From: Flavobacterium sp. ov086
GTDB lineage: Bacteria; Bacteroidota; Bacteroidia; Flavobacteriales; Flavobacteriaceae
Direction of reading: 5' to 3'
Length of the DNA stretch: 38,672 bases
NCBI RefSeq assembly: GCF_900187965.1
Contig: NZ_FZNL01000038.1
Location: forward strand, 1-38,672
In this document: piece by piece, positions 24,756-31,741 of the stretch
How the letters are laid out: every line of letters begins with the position of its first letter
Numbering within the stretch: position 1 is the first letter of the stretch
Notes under the pieces: model-generated
Told to the model about the DNA's origin: nothing
Database searches by the model: none
What the model saw: only the letters and a program-made list of their open reading frames with translations
Program-made: the position numbers and the translations under genes

Positions 24756-25181
24756 CTATAATGCTTCGTTGTTCAATACAACTTTATATTTTATTGTAGC
24801 TGTTGGTTCAATTGTTTTAGAAACTGAGCAGTATTTCTCGAAAGAAAGCTGCGCTGCTTTTTTTGCTTTTTCAGGATTAACATCTCCTTCCAGATAAAAA
24901 ACCACATTGATTTCTTTAAAAGGTTTTGCTTCTCCAACTTGAACACGTTCTCCTTCTACCTCAGCATTAAAAGATGTTATTTCCTGACGTTGTTTCTTCA
25001 AAATCGAAATCATATCAATAGCACTGCATCCCGCAACTCCCATCAATACTAATTCCATTGGACTTGCACCTAAATCGCTTCCGCCAAATTCGGCTCTGCT
25101 ATCAACATCAACTACATGACCTCTTTCATTTTTGAGTTTAAAATGAAACGCGTCGTTTACTCTGTTTAAGGTTACTTTCAT
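24756..25181 (-). CDS. OsmC family protein
   Basis: 141 aa from the ATG at 25181 (MKVTLNRVND). A longer reading frame extends upstream but would overlap the LysE gene in another frame, and the family length supports the shorter form. The OsmC/Ohr fold is shown by GASPMELVLMGVAGCSAIDMI with peroxidatic-type C52 and SFEKYCSVSKTIEP with the partner C118. Members reduce organic hydroperoxides using thiols, but many stand-alone OsmC proteins have no tested substrate. It is 17 bases downstream of the LysE gene in the metX-thrA-metZ run, a location that suggests co-expression with sulfur metabolism. Confidence 0.87.
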   Translation of the reverse strand: MKVTLNRVNDAFHFKLKNERGHVVDVDSRAEFGGSDLGASPMELVLMGVAGCSAIDMISILKKQRQEITSFNAEVEGERVQVGEAKPFKEINVVFYLEGDVNPEKAKKAAQLSFEKYCSVSKTIEPTATIKYKVVLNNEAL

Positions 25182-25198
25182 TTTTTTTGTTTTTTGTT

Positions 25199-25834
25199 TT
25201 ATTTTGCTTTCGAAAAAGCCATTTTTATTGCCATTGAGGTCAAAACTCCGGCCATAAACCATTTTTGAATTTTTAACCATGTTGGTTTTGTCGCAAAGAA
25301 TACTGCAATTTTTGATGCCGTTAATACAATTATAAAATTTACAGTAAAACTAATTGTTACCTGAGTAATTCCTAATTGTAAACTTTGCATCATAATTGAG
25401 CCGTATTCCGGTTTTATAAACTGAGGAAAAAACGACAAATAAAATACTGCAATTTTTGGATTTAAAACACTTGTTAAAAAACCAACACCAAACAGTTTAC
25501 GAGGTCTGTCGATCGTTAAATTATCATTTACTTCAAACATATTTTTACCATTTGGCTTAATTGCCTGAAAAGCCAAATACAAAAGATAGACAACTCCCAA
25601 TGTTTTCAGAATTGAATACGCAAAAGGAACAGCAAATAAAAGCGCCGTTATTCCAAACGACACTAAAACGATATGAAATAAAATTCCGGAAACTATTCCT
25701 GCCAGTGAAATTATTCCCGCCTTTTTCCCTTGTGTAATTGACCTGGAAATCAAATAAATCATATTTGGCCCTGGACTAATCACAAGAAAAAATGCTGCTA
25801 AAATAAATCCTATAAGTTCATTAAATGGTACCAT
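25199..25834 (-). CDS. LysE family translocator (amino acid exporter)
   Basis: 211-aa inner-membrane protein with about six helices. The N-terminal family signature is FFLVISPGPNMIYLISRSITQGKKAGIISLAGIVSG-like (SPGPN at about 20-24), with FLTSVLNPKIAVFYLSFFPQF in the middle. LysE/RhtB exporters release excess lysine, arginine, homoserine, threonine, cysteine or methionine-related compounds. Its place four bases from thrA and downstream of metX makes homoserine, threonine or a sulfur amino acid likely cargo, but the substrate is not shown by sequence. Confidence 0.87.
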   Translation of the reverse strand: MVPFNELIGFILAAFFLVISPGPNMIYLISRSITQGKKAGIISLAGIVSGILFHIVLVSFGITALLFAVPFAYSILKTLGVVYLLYLAFQAIKPNGKNMFEVNDNLTIDRPRKLFGVGFLTSVLNPKIAVFYLSFFPQFIKPEYGSIMMQSLQLGITQVTISFTVNFIIVLTASKIAVFFATKPTWLKIQKWFMAGVLTSMAIKMAFSKAK

Positions 25835-25838
25835 ATTT

Positions 25839-28253
25839 TTATCCTTTATCTGATAATCTTAAAATATCTCCAAAAACTCCTCTCGCAGTTACTGCAGAAC
25901 CTGCACCGGCTCCTTGAATTACGATTGGACGATCTCCGTAAGATTCTGTATAAATTTCGAAGAAAGAATCAGATCCTTTCAATCCGCCTAAAGCTGTATC
26001 TGAAGGTACTGAAACTAATTTTACTTCGAGAACTCCTTTGTCATTTTGCAAATCTCCAGACAATTCACCAATGTATCTCAATACGTGATTTGGCTTTTGA
26101 TCGGCTTTGATTTTCTCATAAATTGGGTCGAATTCTTTTAATTTTGTCAAGAAATCAGAAACATTTCCTTCACGTAAATGTTCCGGAATTAGATTCTGAA
26201 TTGAGATTTCTTCAAACTCATTTTGTAAATCTAATTCTCTTGCCAAGATCAATAATTTTCTTCCCACATCATTTCCGCATAAATCCTCACGCGGGTCTGG
26301 TTCTGTGTATCCGTTATCAATTGCTTCTTTCAAAATTTCACTAAACGGAACATCTTTCGCCGAAAAATTATTAAATAAATAGCTCAATGTTCCCGAGAAA
26401 ACTCCTTTTATTTTCGTGATATTCTCACCCGAAAGGTGCAATAATTTAATCGTGTCAATTAATGGTAAACCTGCACCAACATTGGTTTCATACAAATAAT
26501 TCTTTTGGTTTTCTGCCAAAGCTTTTCTCAATTCTTTATAGAAACCATAACTTAATGTATTGGCAACTTTATTTGATGAAATCAAATCAAAACTGCTTTC
26601 AACCAGCGAAATATAATTTTCTACAAAAGCTGCACTTGCCGTGTTGTCAATCGCAATTAAGTTTTCTAAATGATGCTGATTGGCGTAAGCAATAATATCC
26701 TGAATTGTATATGCAAGACCTTCTTTTTCAATATCTGTTTTCCAGTTTGAAGTTACGCCATTTTTATTTAAAAGTAATTTTTTAGAATTGGCAATTGCAA
26801 AAACATTCAATCGAACATCTTTTCTTTTTTCGATCGCTGCTGTAGATTCTAAAATCTGATTGATTAAAGTTCCACCTACTAAACCGTGACCGATAATTGC
26901 GATATTGATTTTTTTAGAAACTCCAAAAATCTCTCCGTGAATTACATTTAATGCTTTATTAAGTTCCGATTTTTTAACTACCAAACTCACGTTTTTACCC
27001 GTAACGGTATTGTTAAACAATATTGGAACAATTTTATTTTTAATTAATGCTGTGTAAGGTTTATGAAAAGTACTCAAATCCTGACCAATAATCGAAATTA
27101 CCGATACATTATCTGTTACGGTGATTTGGTTTACGTCTTTAGAATAAAAGTCGTTTTCAAACTCTTTTTCCAACTCAACCATTGCCAATGTAGCTTTATC
27201 AGTCGCTACAACAAGCCCAATTCCTCTTTCTGAAGAACCTTGCGAAATAATACTTACACTGATATTGTGATCTCCCATTACTTTAAAAATTCGGGCATCT
27301 ACACCTGATTTTCCAAGTAATCCGCGACCTTCAAGATTTACTAACGAAACATTTTCTAAAACAGAAAGTGTTTTGATTCCTTCTTTTGTAGAATCTGAAG
27401 TAATTAAAGTTCCGCGGTTTTCGTGATTAAAAGTATTTAAAATACGAAGTGGGATATTTTTTTCTAATAAAGGAATAATAGTTTTGGCATGCAAAATTGT
27501 TGCACCAAAATTAGCCAATTCATTTGCTTCATTAAACGAAAGGAATTCGATTTTTTTAGCATCCGCAACCAAATCAGGATTTGCTGTATAAATTCCGTCA
27601 ACGTGCGTGAAATTTTGTAATTCTTCAGCATTCAAATAATTAGCAATCAATGATGCTGTATAATTACTTCCGTTTCTACCCAAAGTTGTCGTATCGTTGT
27701 TATTGTTTGAACCAATAAAACCTGTTACGATATTTACTGTTGAGCCGTTATGTTCTTTGAAATAATTGACAACATTTTTCTTAGAAAGCTGCTCCAAAGG
27801 TTGTGCATCTCCAAATTTAGAATCGGTTTTTAGCAATTCTCTTGAATCAACAAAGTTTGCCGGAATTCCGTTTTCTTTTAAAATTGCCGTCAATAATTTA
27901 GCCGAAAGCAATTCTCCTTTAGACAAAATCTGATCTTTGATTTTATTACTGTAATCACCAATTAAACTAACTCCTTCAAAAAGTTTCTCTAAAATGGTGA
28001 ACTCTTCAGATAAATCAACCTGAGGATAATCTGAAACCTGATAGATTTTAAAGTTTTCGAATAATGGTTTGTAATCCCCGTTTTTAGCAGCGATTTTTAA
28101 AATATATTCTAATTCATCTGTAGCATTTCCGCGAGCCGAAACTACAACGGCGATATTTTCGCCTTGATTTACTTTATCAGAAATGATTGAAACTACCTTA
28201 TTAAGTCCTTCTCCGTTTGATAACGATTTACCTCCAAATTTTAATACTTTCAT
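25839..28253 (-). CDS. thrA: Bifunctional aspartokinase / homoserine dehydrogenase
   Basis: 804 aa. Residues 1-285 are the aspartokinase (KFGGKS at 5-10, where most homologues have KFGGTS; TTLGRNGSNYTA), about 295-440 are two ACT-type regulatory repeats (NLEGRGLLGKSGVDARIF; SIIGQDLS), and 447-804 the homoserine dehydrogenase: NAD(P) loop GHGLVG (455-460), SNKVANTL, NVGAGLPLI, GVFSGTLSY (617-625) and the catalytic set E651, D657, D662 and K666 in EPDPREDLCGNDVGRKLL. It supplies homoserine for MetX, encoded one base upstream, so this gene is under the SAM-I riboswitch. A second dehydrogenase-only paralogue lies at 30431-31519. Confidence 0.94.
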   Translation of the reverse strand: MKVLKFGGKSLSNGEGLNKVVSIISDKVNQGENIAVVVSARGNATDELEYILKIAAKNGDYKPLFENFKIYQVSDYPQVDLSEEFTILEKLFEGVSLIGDYSNKIKDQILSKGELLSAKLLTAILKENGIPANFVDSRELLKTDSKFGDAQPLEQLSKKNVVNYFKEHNGSTVNIVTGFIGSNNNNDTTTLGRNGSNYTASLIANYLNAEELQNFTHVDGIYTANPDLVADAKKIEFLSFNEANELANFGATILHAKTIIPLLEKNIPLRILNTFNHENRGTLITSDSTKEGIKTLSVLENVSLVNLEGRGLLGKSGVDARIFKVMGDHNISVSIISQGSSERGIGLVVATDKATLAMVELEKEFENDFYSKDVNQITVTDNVSVISIIGQDLSTFHKPYTALIKNKIVPILFNNTVTGKNVSLVVKKSELNKALNVIHGEIFGVSKKINIAIIGHGLVGGTLINQILESTAAIEKRKDVRLNVFAIANSKKLLLNKNGVTSNWKTDIEKEGLAYTIQDIIAYANQHHLENLIAIDNTASAAFVENYISLVESSFDLISSNKVANTLSYGFYKELRKALAENQKNYLYETNVGAGLPLIDTIKLLHLSGENITKIKGVFSGTLSYLFNNFSAKDVPFSEILKEAIDNGYTEPDPREDLCGNDVGRKLLILARELDLQNEFEEISIQNLIPEHLREGNVSDFLTKLKEFDPIYEKIKADQKPNHVLRYIGELSGDLQNDKGVLEVKLVSVPSDTALGGLKGSDSFFEIYTESYGDRPIVIQGAGAGSAVTARGVFGDILRLSDKG

Positions 28254-28254
28254 T

Positions 28255-29244
28255 TTATTTTTCTATTGTTTCTGCCTTAAAAATATCGGCAAGTAAATGA
28301 TCTAATTGTTTGTACTCGATTAAAAAAGCGTCATGTCCGTGAACAGAATCTATTTCGCTGTAAAAAACATTGTCTTTGAACTTTTTTAATTCTTGAAAAG
28401 TTTCCCGATTTTCTTTTGGTGTAAAAAACAAATCCGAATTGATTCCGATAATATGAATCGCTGCATTTGTTCTGGACATTAAAGTTTCAAAATCGTCACT
28501 GTTTCTGGTAATATCTATGGTTTTAAGCAATTGATTCATCAATTTATATGATGACAATTGATATCTCTTTTGTAATTTTTCGCCGTGATGCGCCAACCAG
28601 CTTTCTATATTAAAAATAGGCAGCTTGGTATTTACAGTACGTTGAAATTTTTCTTTGAATGATTCAGGAGATCTGTAACACAACATTGCATGAATTCTGG
28701 CATCTTCTATAGGTCTTGAAGAATTGTTCAGGATTTGCTCTTGCAAGTAGCAATTAGCAATCATCCAGTCTGTCGATTTCCAATCTGTAGCAATCGGAAT
28801 TAAGTTTTGGGTGATGTTTGGTTCTAAAGCAAGAATTTCCCAAGCGATTCCTCCACCAACAGAACCACCAATAATAGCATGTAACTGACTAATATTCAAA
28901 GCTTCTAAACCTTTTATAAAAATTCGGGCAACATCTCTGGTTGTAAAATCCAGATAGTTTTCGATTATAAACGAATCATTTCCGTTTCCGGGAACGTCAA
29001 AAGCCAGAATAGTATATTTGTGTGTATCGATTGTTTTTTCGTCGCCAATTAAATCATTCCACCAACCATTCTCTCCGGTTACCTCAGCGTTTCCTGTCAA
29101 TGCGTGATTGACCAAAACAATAGGCGCGCTATGCAATGGCAAACCAGAAAGTGTAAAACTTAACGGTAATGACGGATATGATGCACCACTTTCTGTGATG
29201 AATTCCTGAATTATGATGGGACTTGGTATATTTTCCAATTTCAA
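28255..29244 (-). CDS. metX: Homoserine O-acetyltransferase-type enzyme
   Basis: 329-aa alpha/beta-hydrolase-fold acyltransferase: LVNHALTGNAEVTGENGWWNDLIG at the oxyanion region, nucleophile elbow IIGGSVGGGIAWE (S128), catalytic Asp in GINSDLFFTP and His in SVHGHDAFLIE. It activates homoserine with acetyl-CoA; succinyl-CoA use cannot be excluded. It is shorter than many MetX proteins (about 350-380). The start appears to be TTG at 29244: an in-frame stop lies two codons upstream and no ATG follows for over 150 codons. It is the first gene behind the SAM-I riboswitch at 29318-29424 and is directly followed by thrA. Confidence 0.88.
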   Translation of the reverse strand: MKLENIPSPIIIQEFITESGASYPSLPLSFTLSGLPLHSAPIVLVNHALTGNAEVTGENGWWNDLIGDEKTIDTHKYTILAFDVPGNGNDSFIIENYLDFTTRDVARIFIKGLEALNISQLHAIIGGSVGGGIAWEILALEPNITQNLIPIATDWKSTDWMIANCYLQEQILNNSSRPIEDARIHAMLCYRSPESFKEKFQRTVNTKLPIFNIESWLAHHGEKLQKRYQLSSYKLMNQLLKTIDITRNSDDFETLMSRTNAAIHIIGINSDLFFTPKENRETFQELKKFKDNVFYSEIDSVHGHDAFLIEYKQLDHLLADIFKAETIEK

Positions 29245-29317
29245 ATCTTTTTATTATTGATTTGTATGTGGAAATATTAGAAAGAAAGTACTAGAGTGAA
29301 ACTAGAAAAATTCTTGT

Positions 29318-29424
29318 TGTTATCTTTCCACGTTTGGGCGTGGTAGAATGCAGCACCTTCTTCGATTTAACGAAGGGTTGCTAAGGATTCATCGGGTCTA
29401 ATCCCTCGTCCTTTCTTTATAACA
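29318..29424 (-). promoter_or_regulatory. SAM-I (S-box) riboswitch upstream of metX-thrA
   Basis: Minus-strand order: TGTTATAAAGAAAGGACGAGG, then GAGGGATTAGACCCGATGA, ATCCTTAGCAACC, hairpin CCTTCGTTAAATCGAAGAAGG, GGTGCTGCATTCTACC, a second small hairpin (CCACG-CGTGG) and ATAACA at 29318-29323, which pairs with TGTTAT at 29419-29424 to close P1. This is the same core as 10072-10182. Its own promoter lies just upstream (29453-29484). SAM would be expected to repress metX, thrA and the genes after them. Confidence 0.93.
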
Positions 29425-29452
29425 TTTCAATACGTTTTTGAACTTAAAGGTG

Positions 29453-29484
29453 CAAATTAACTACTTATTTCTTAAACTAACAAA
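29453..29484 (-). promoter_or_regulatory. Promoter of the metX riboswitch transcript
   Basis: TTTG at 29481-29484, 20 bases, TTAATTTG at 29453-29460, followed by CACC as at the other sulfur promoters in the window. One mismatch to TAnnTTTG. It lies between the 76-aa small gene and metX, so that small gene is not obligatorily co-transcribed with metX. Confidence 0.65.
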
Positions 29485-29612
29485 TTTTATCGAAACTGAT
29501 TCCGCAATTTCTTAAACATAATTCAACCAAAAACTATTATACGCAAAAAATTACCGAACAATTTGCCCAGTAAAATTAAGCAGGTTTCCCTTATTTTATA
29601 GCACTCTTTGAT

Positions 29613-29843
29613 TTAGATAAAAAGTGTTTCATTTTCTTTTGAATACATCAAAAACAATAATGAGTTTGGCTCTTTTTTCTCCGTTACTTTATCCGTTTCC
29701 GTGATTCCGAATCTTGGATGTACCAATTCATTTATTGGCGGCGGCGGATTATTTCTTTTAGCTCTTAAGTTTCTCAATGTTGAAAAAGTTTTTGTTAAGT
29801 AGTTTAATGTGCTCATGATATTTACGTTTATGTTAGTTTGCAT
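29613..29843 (-). CDS. Small protein of a novel-looking family (C-terminal SLLFxMYxxExExLFI)
   Basis: 76 aa from the ATG at 29843, or 67 aa from an internal ATG at 29816. Not recognised. The N-terminal half is basic (FSTLRNLRAKRNN), then a Pro run (PPPPINELVHPRFG), a charged linker and the ending SLLFLMYSKENETLFI. Eleven of these last 16 residues are identical with the end of the 62-aa protein at 33114-33302. There is no signal peptide or membrane helix. It is the only gene between a Met/Cys leader-attenuator (29900-30070) and the independent metX promoter, so its expression should rise when charged Met- or Cys-tRNA is short. It may be a regulator or enzyme accessory, but nothing in the sequence decides this. 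Confidence 0.7.
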   Translation of the reverse strand: MQTNINVNIMSTLNYLTKTFSTLRNLRAKRNNPPPPINELVHPRFGITETDKVTEKKEPNSLLFLMYSKENETLFI

Positions 29844-29899
29844 TTTATAATCTTTACTATTTCTTTAATTCTTTGTTATGGTAACCAAATGGAATAAAA

Positions 29900-29933
29900 A
29901 AACCCTTTTGGGTTTTTAATACCAAAAGGGTTT
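29900..29933 (-). terminator. Attenuator terminator of leader 2
   Basis: Perfect 12-bp stem (minus strand AAACCCTTTTGG, 10-base loop, complement) followed by TTTTTTTATTCC. It lies 32 bases past the stop codon of the leader ORF and 57 bases before the 76-aa gene, so it would block that gene. The 5' arm plus the next two bases (CTTTTGGTA) can instead pair with TACTAAAAG at 29957-29965, just after the leader stop codon. Confidence 0.85.
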
Positions 29934-29965
29934 AAGTTTTTAACAACTTATATATACTTTTAGTA

Positions 29966-30070
29966 TCAACAGACGCGTACACAAATACGTGCGACATTAA
30001 ACATCTTGTTCATCTGTAGGGACTTATTCATCTGTGACTTATTTGCTGCTATTTTAAAAAATTCTTGCAT
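29966..30070 (-). CDS. Leader peptide 2 (34 codons; Met and Cys codons), attenuator ORF
   Basis: An ATG at 30070 opens 34 codons ending TGA at 29966. Met occurs at positions 1, 14, 20 and 23, Cys at 30 and 34; the end reads MFNVARICVRVC. The ORF is followed immediately by TACTAAAAG (29957-29965), able to pair over 9 bp (one G-U) with the 5' arm of the terminator at 29900-29933. A ribosome reaching the stop codon would cover this segment and let the terminator form. One held at the earlier Met codons would leave it free to antiterminate. It lacks any protein-like features and is best read as a cis-acting leader. Confidence 0.75.
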   Translation of the reverse strand: MQEFFKIAANKSQMNKSLQMNKMFNVARICVRVC

Positions 30071-30227
30071 TTGTTTAATTTTATAAGCTTTTCGAAACTA
30101 TTGAAATACTTTTCACTTGTTCTTCTTTATAAGAACCAATAAAAAATAAAGTTTTTAACTTTTGCTCCGATTGCCATAACTATATTTAGAATACTAAATC
30201 TATTTCTTAGGTTATTTGGAGGTGTTA

Positions 30228-30259
30228 CAAATGTGCGAATATTTTTTCAATTACACAAG
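30228..30259 (-). promoter_or_regulatory. Probable promoter of leader 2
   Basis: CTTG at 30256-30259, 20 bases, CACATTTG at 30228-30235 on the minus strand: one mismatch in each box to TTTG/TAnnTTTG. It implies an untranslated stretch of about 150 bases before the leader ORF, which contains a 16-codon upstream ORF but no Met/Cys bias. Confidence 0.45.
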
Positions 30260-30285
30260 TGAGGATCAACAAATTAATCTTAAAA

Positions 30286-30322
30286 AACGTTAAAAAACAT
30301 CAATTTAACGTTAAAAAACATC
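30286..30322. promoter_or_regulatory. Two direct repeats AACGTTAAAAAACATC, 21 bases apart
   Basis: Identical 16-base words at 30286-30301 and 30307-30322, a spacing of two helical turns, just upstream of the predicted promoter at 30228-30259. Each contains AACGTT, and the second sits in the palindrome TTTAACGTTAAA. It is a possible activator or repressor site. The rest of the spacer (30323-30430) shows nothing else. Confidence 0.4.
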
Positions 30323-30430
30323 TTACAAAATTGACTTTTACTAAAATGAACGGTAAAACCTACAAAAAATATGTTACGAACTTTCCTGTTTCAAAATATC
30401 AAAGAACAACTAACTACTATTAAAAACCAC

Positions 30431-31519
30431 TTACAACCAAACTGCTTCTTTGTTTTTAATTTTTTCAGCCACTTTCAAAATGTCAGTAATTACTCCTCTT
30501 GAAATAGCTTGTTTACATGCCGATGCACTCTGAATTACTATTGGAACATCTGCATAAGATTGGGTATAAATTTCAAAAATAGTATCAGATCCCTTCAATT
30601 GACCAATGGCTGACGAAATGGGTTCTGAAACTAACTTGACTTCTAAAGTATTTTTCTCCACATTAAATTCTCCTACATACCTTAATACATGATTATCCGC
30701 TTGTGTGATTTTTGCAATTTTGAACGATTTGTCGACCGCTTCCTTATTAAGGATGCCGTTTTGCTCTAAATGTTCTTCTCTAATGAGCGAATTGATTTTT
30801 ATATCTGATAATTCAAAATCCTTCCCGATTTCTCTCGTCAAAATCAATAGTTTTCTGGCCGTATCATTTCCGGACAAATCCTCTTTAAAAGTCGAACGCA
30901 TTAATCCGAGTAGACTCGCATCTTTTAAAAGCGAAGAAAAAGTAGCTTCTTCTGTTGCAAATCGGTTAAAAACATAACTCAGATTGTCCGAAAAGACACC
31001 ACGAATCTTTGTGATTTTTTCACCTGAATAATACAAGTCCCGTAAAGTCTGTAAAACCGGAAAACCGGTATCAACCGATGTTTCATACAAAAACTCTTTG
31101 TCGTACTTCTTAAGATTTGTTCTAATCTCTTTATATAAATCGATTGGTAATGTGTTGGCTTTTTTATTTACCGCCACAATATTAAATCCGTTTTCGATCA
31201 ACGTATTATAATGATGAATTAGTTCGTCACTTGCCGTAGCATCTACCGCAATTAGATTTTCAAATTCATTTACTTTGGCAAATTCAATAATATCCTGCAC
31301 TTTAAAAGGAACTGCCAATTGCAGAAAATTGGTTTCCCAGGCATATCCAACGCCTTCTTTCTCAAAAAAAGCTACTGTTGAATTGGTGATAATCGGAAAA
31401 TGAAAATCGACATTTTTACTTTCGAGAAAAAACTCCTGACTTTCTATAATTTGATTGATCAAAGTACTCCCGATATTTCCAATTCCAAAAAGGATGATAT
31501 TTATTTTAAGCTTTGACAT
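30431..31519 (-). CDS. Homoserine dehydrogenase-like protein with altered active site
   Basis: 362 aa, matching only the dehydrogenase half of the ThrA protein in this window. The NAD(P) loop GIGNIG (12-17), VNKKANTLP, SGEKITKIRGVFS and the late residues D214, D219 and K223 (KEDLSGNDTARKLL) are kept. Three changes stand out against ThrA: the homoserine-binding Glu of EPDP is Arg (R208 in GLMRSTF), GAG before the substrate loop is DTG (150-152), and the invariant SGT of the loop is SDN (177-179). It may be a regulatory pseudo-enzyme, or use another substrate. It is downstream of metY on the same strand, across a repeat-filled 222-base gap with a terminator, so it may be expressed only by read-through or from its own promoter. 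Confidence 0.85.
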   Translation of the reverse strand: MSKLKINIILFGIGNIGSTLINQIIESQEFFLESKNVDFHFPIITNSTVAFFEKEGVGYAWETNFLQLAVPFKVQDIIEFAKVNEFENLIAVDATASDELIHHYNTLIENGFNIVAVNKKANTLPIDLYKEIRTNLKKYDKEFLYETSVDTGFPVLQTLRDLYYSGEKITKIRGVFSDNLSYVFNRFATEEATFSSLLKDASLLGLMRSTFKEDLSGNDTARKLLILTREIGKDFELSDIKINSLIREEHLEQNGILNKEAVDKSFKIAKITQADNHVLRYVGEFNVEKNTLEVKLVSEPISSAIGQLKGSDTIFEIYTQSYADVPIVIQSASACKQAISRGVITDILKVAEKIKNKEAVWL

Positions 31520-31548
31520 AATTTCTAATTTATTGGGGTTTGATTAAA

Positions 31549-31647
31549 CCATATTAAGTGATATAAGTTCATTTAATATTGTCAACTTATAATTTGGACA
31601 CACTGCTGTGCGTCTCTACAAAATGAACTTATATCACTTATATAGTA
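31549..31647. repeat. MITE-like inverted repeat between metY and the dehydrogenase paralogue
   Basis: Perfect 19-bp inverted repeat (AAGTGATATAAGTTCATTT at 31556-31574, complement at 31621-31639) whose symmetry continues outward with one indel to about 31549 and 31647. The 46-base centre contains CTGCTGTGCGTCTCTACA, which looks like part of another dispersed repeat. Non-coding. Confidence 0.7.
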
Positions 31648-31683
31648 ATAAACTTTTATAATGATTTGCTTTTTATAAAAAAT

Positions 31684-31714
31684 CACCTCTAGCAGAACTC
31701 ACACTGCTAAAGGC
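31684..31714 (-). terminator. Intrinsic terminator after metY
   Basis: Minus strand: GCCTTTAGCAG, loop of 8, CTGCTAGAGGTG, then ATTTTTTATAAA. The stem has one mismatch. It lies about 28 bases past the metY stop codon, separating metY from the dehydrogenase paralogue. Confidence 0.75.
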
Positions 31715-31741
31715 AATTTTTCAAACAAAAAACAAAAAAAC

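Noticed and set aside
25182..25280. N-terminal extension of the OsmC protein (33 residues)
   Set aside because: It overlaps the LysE coding region in another frame and lengthens the protein beyond the family norm. The ATG at 25181 is preferred.
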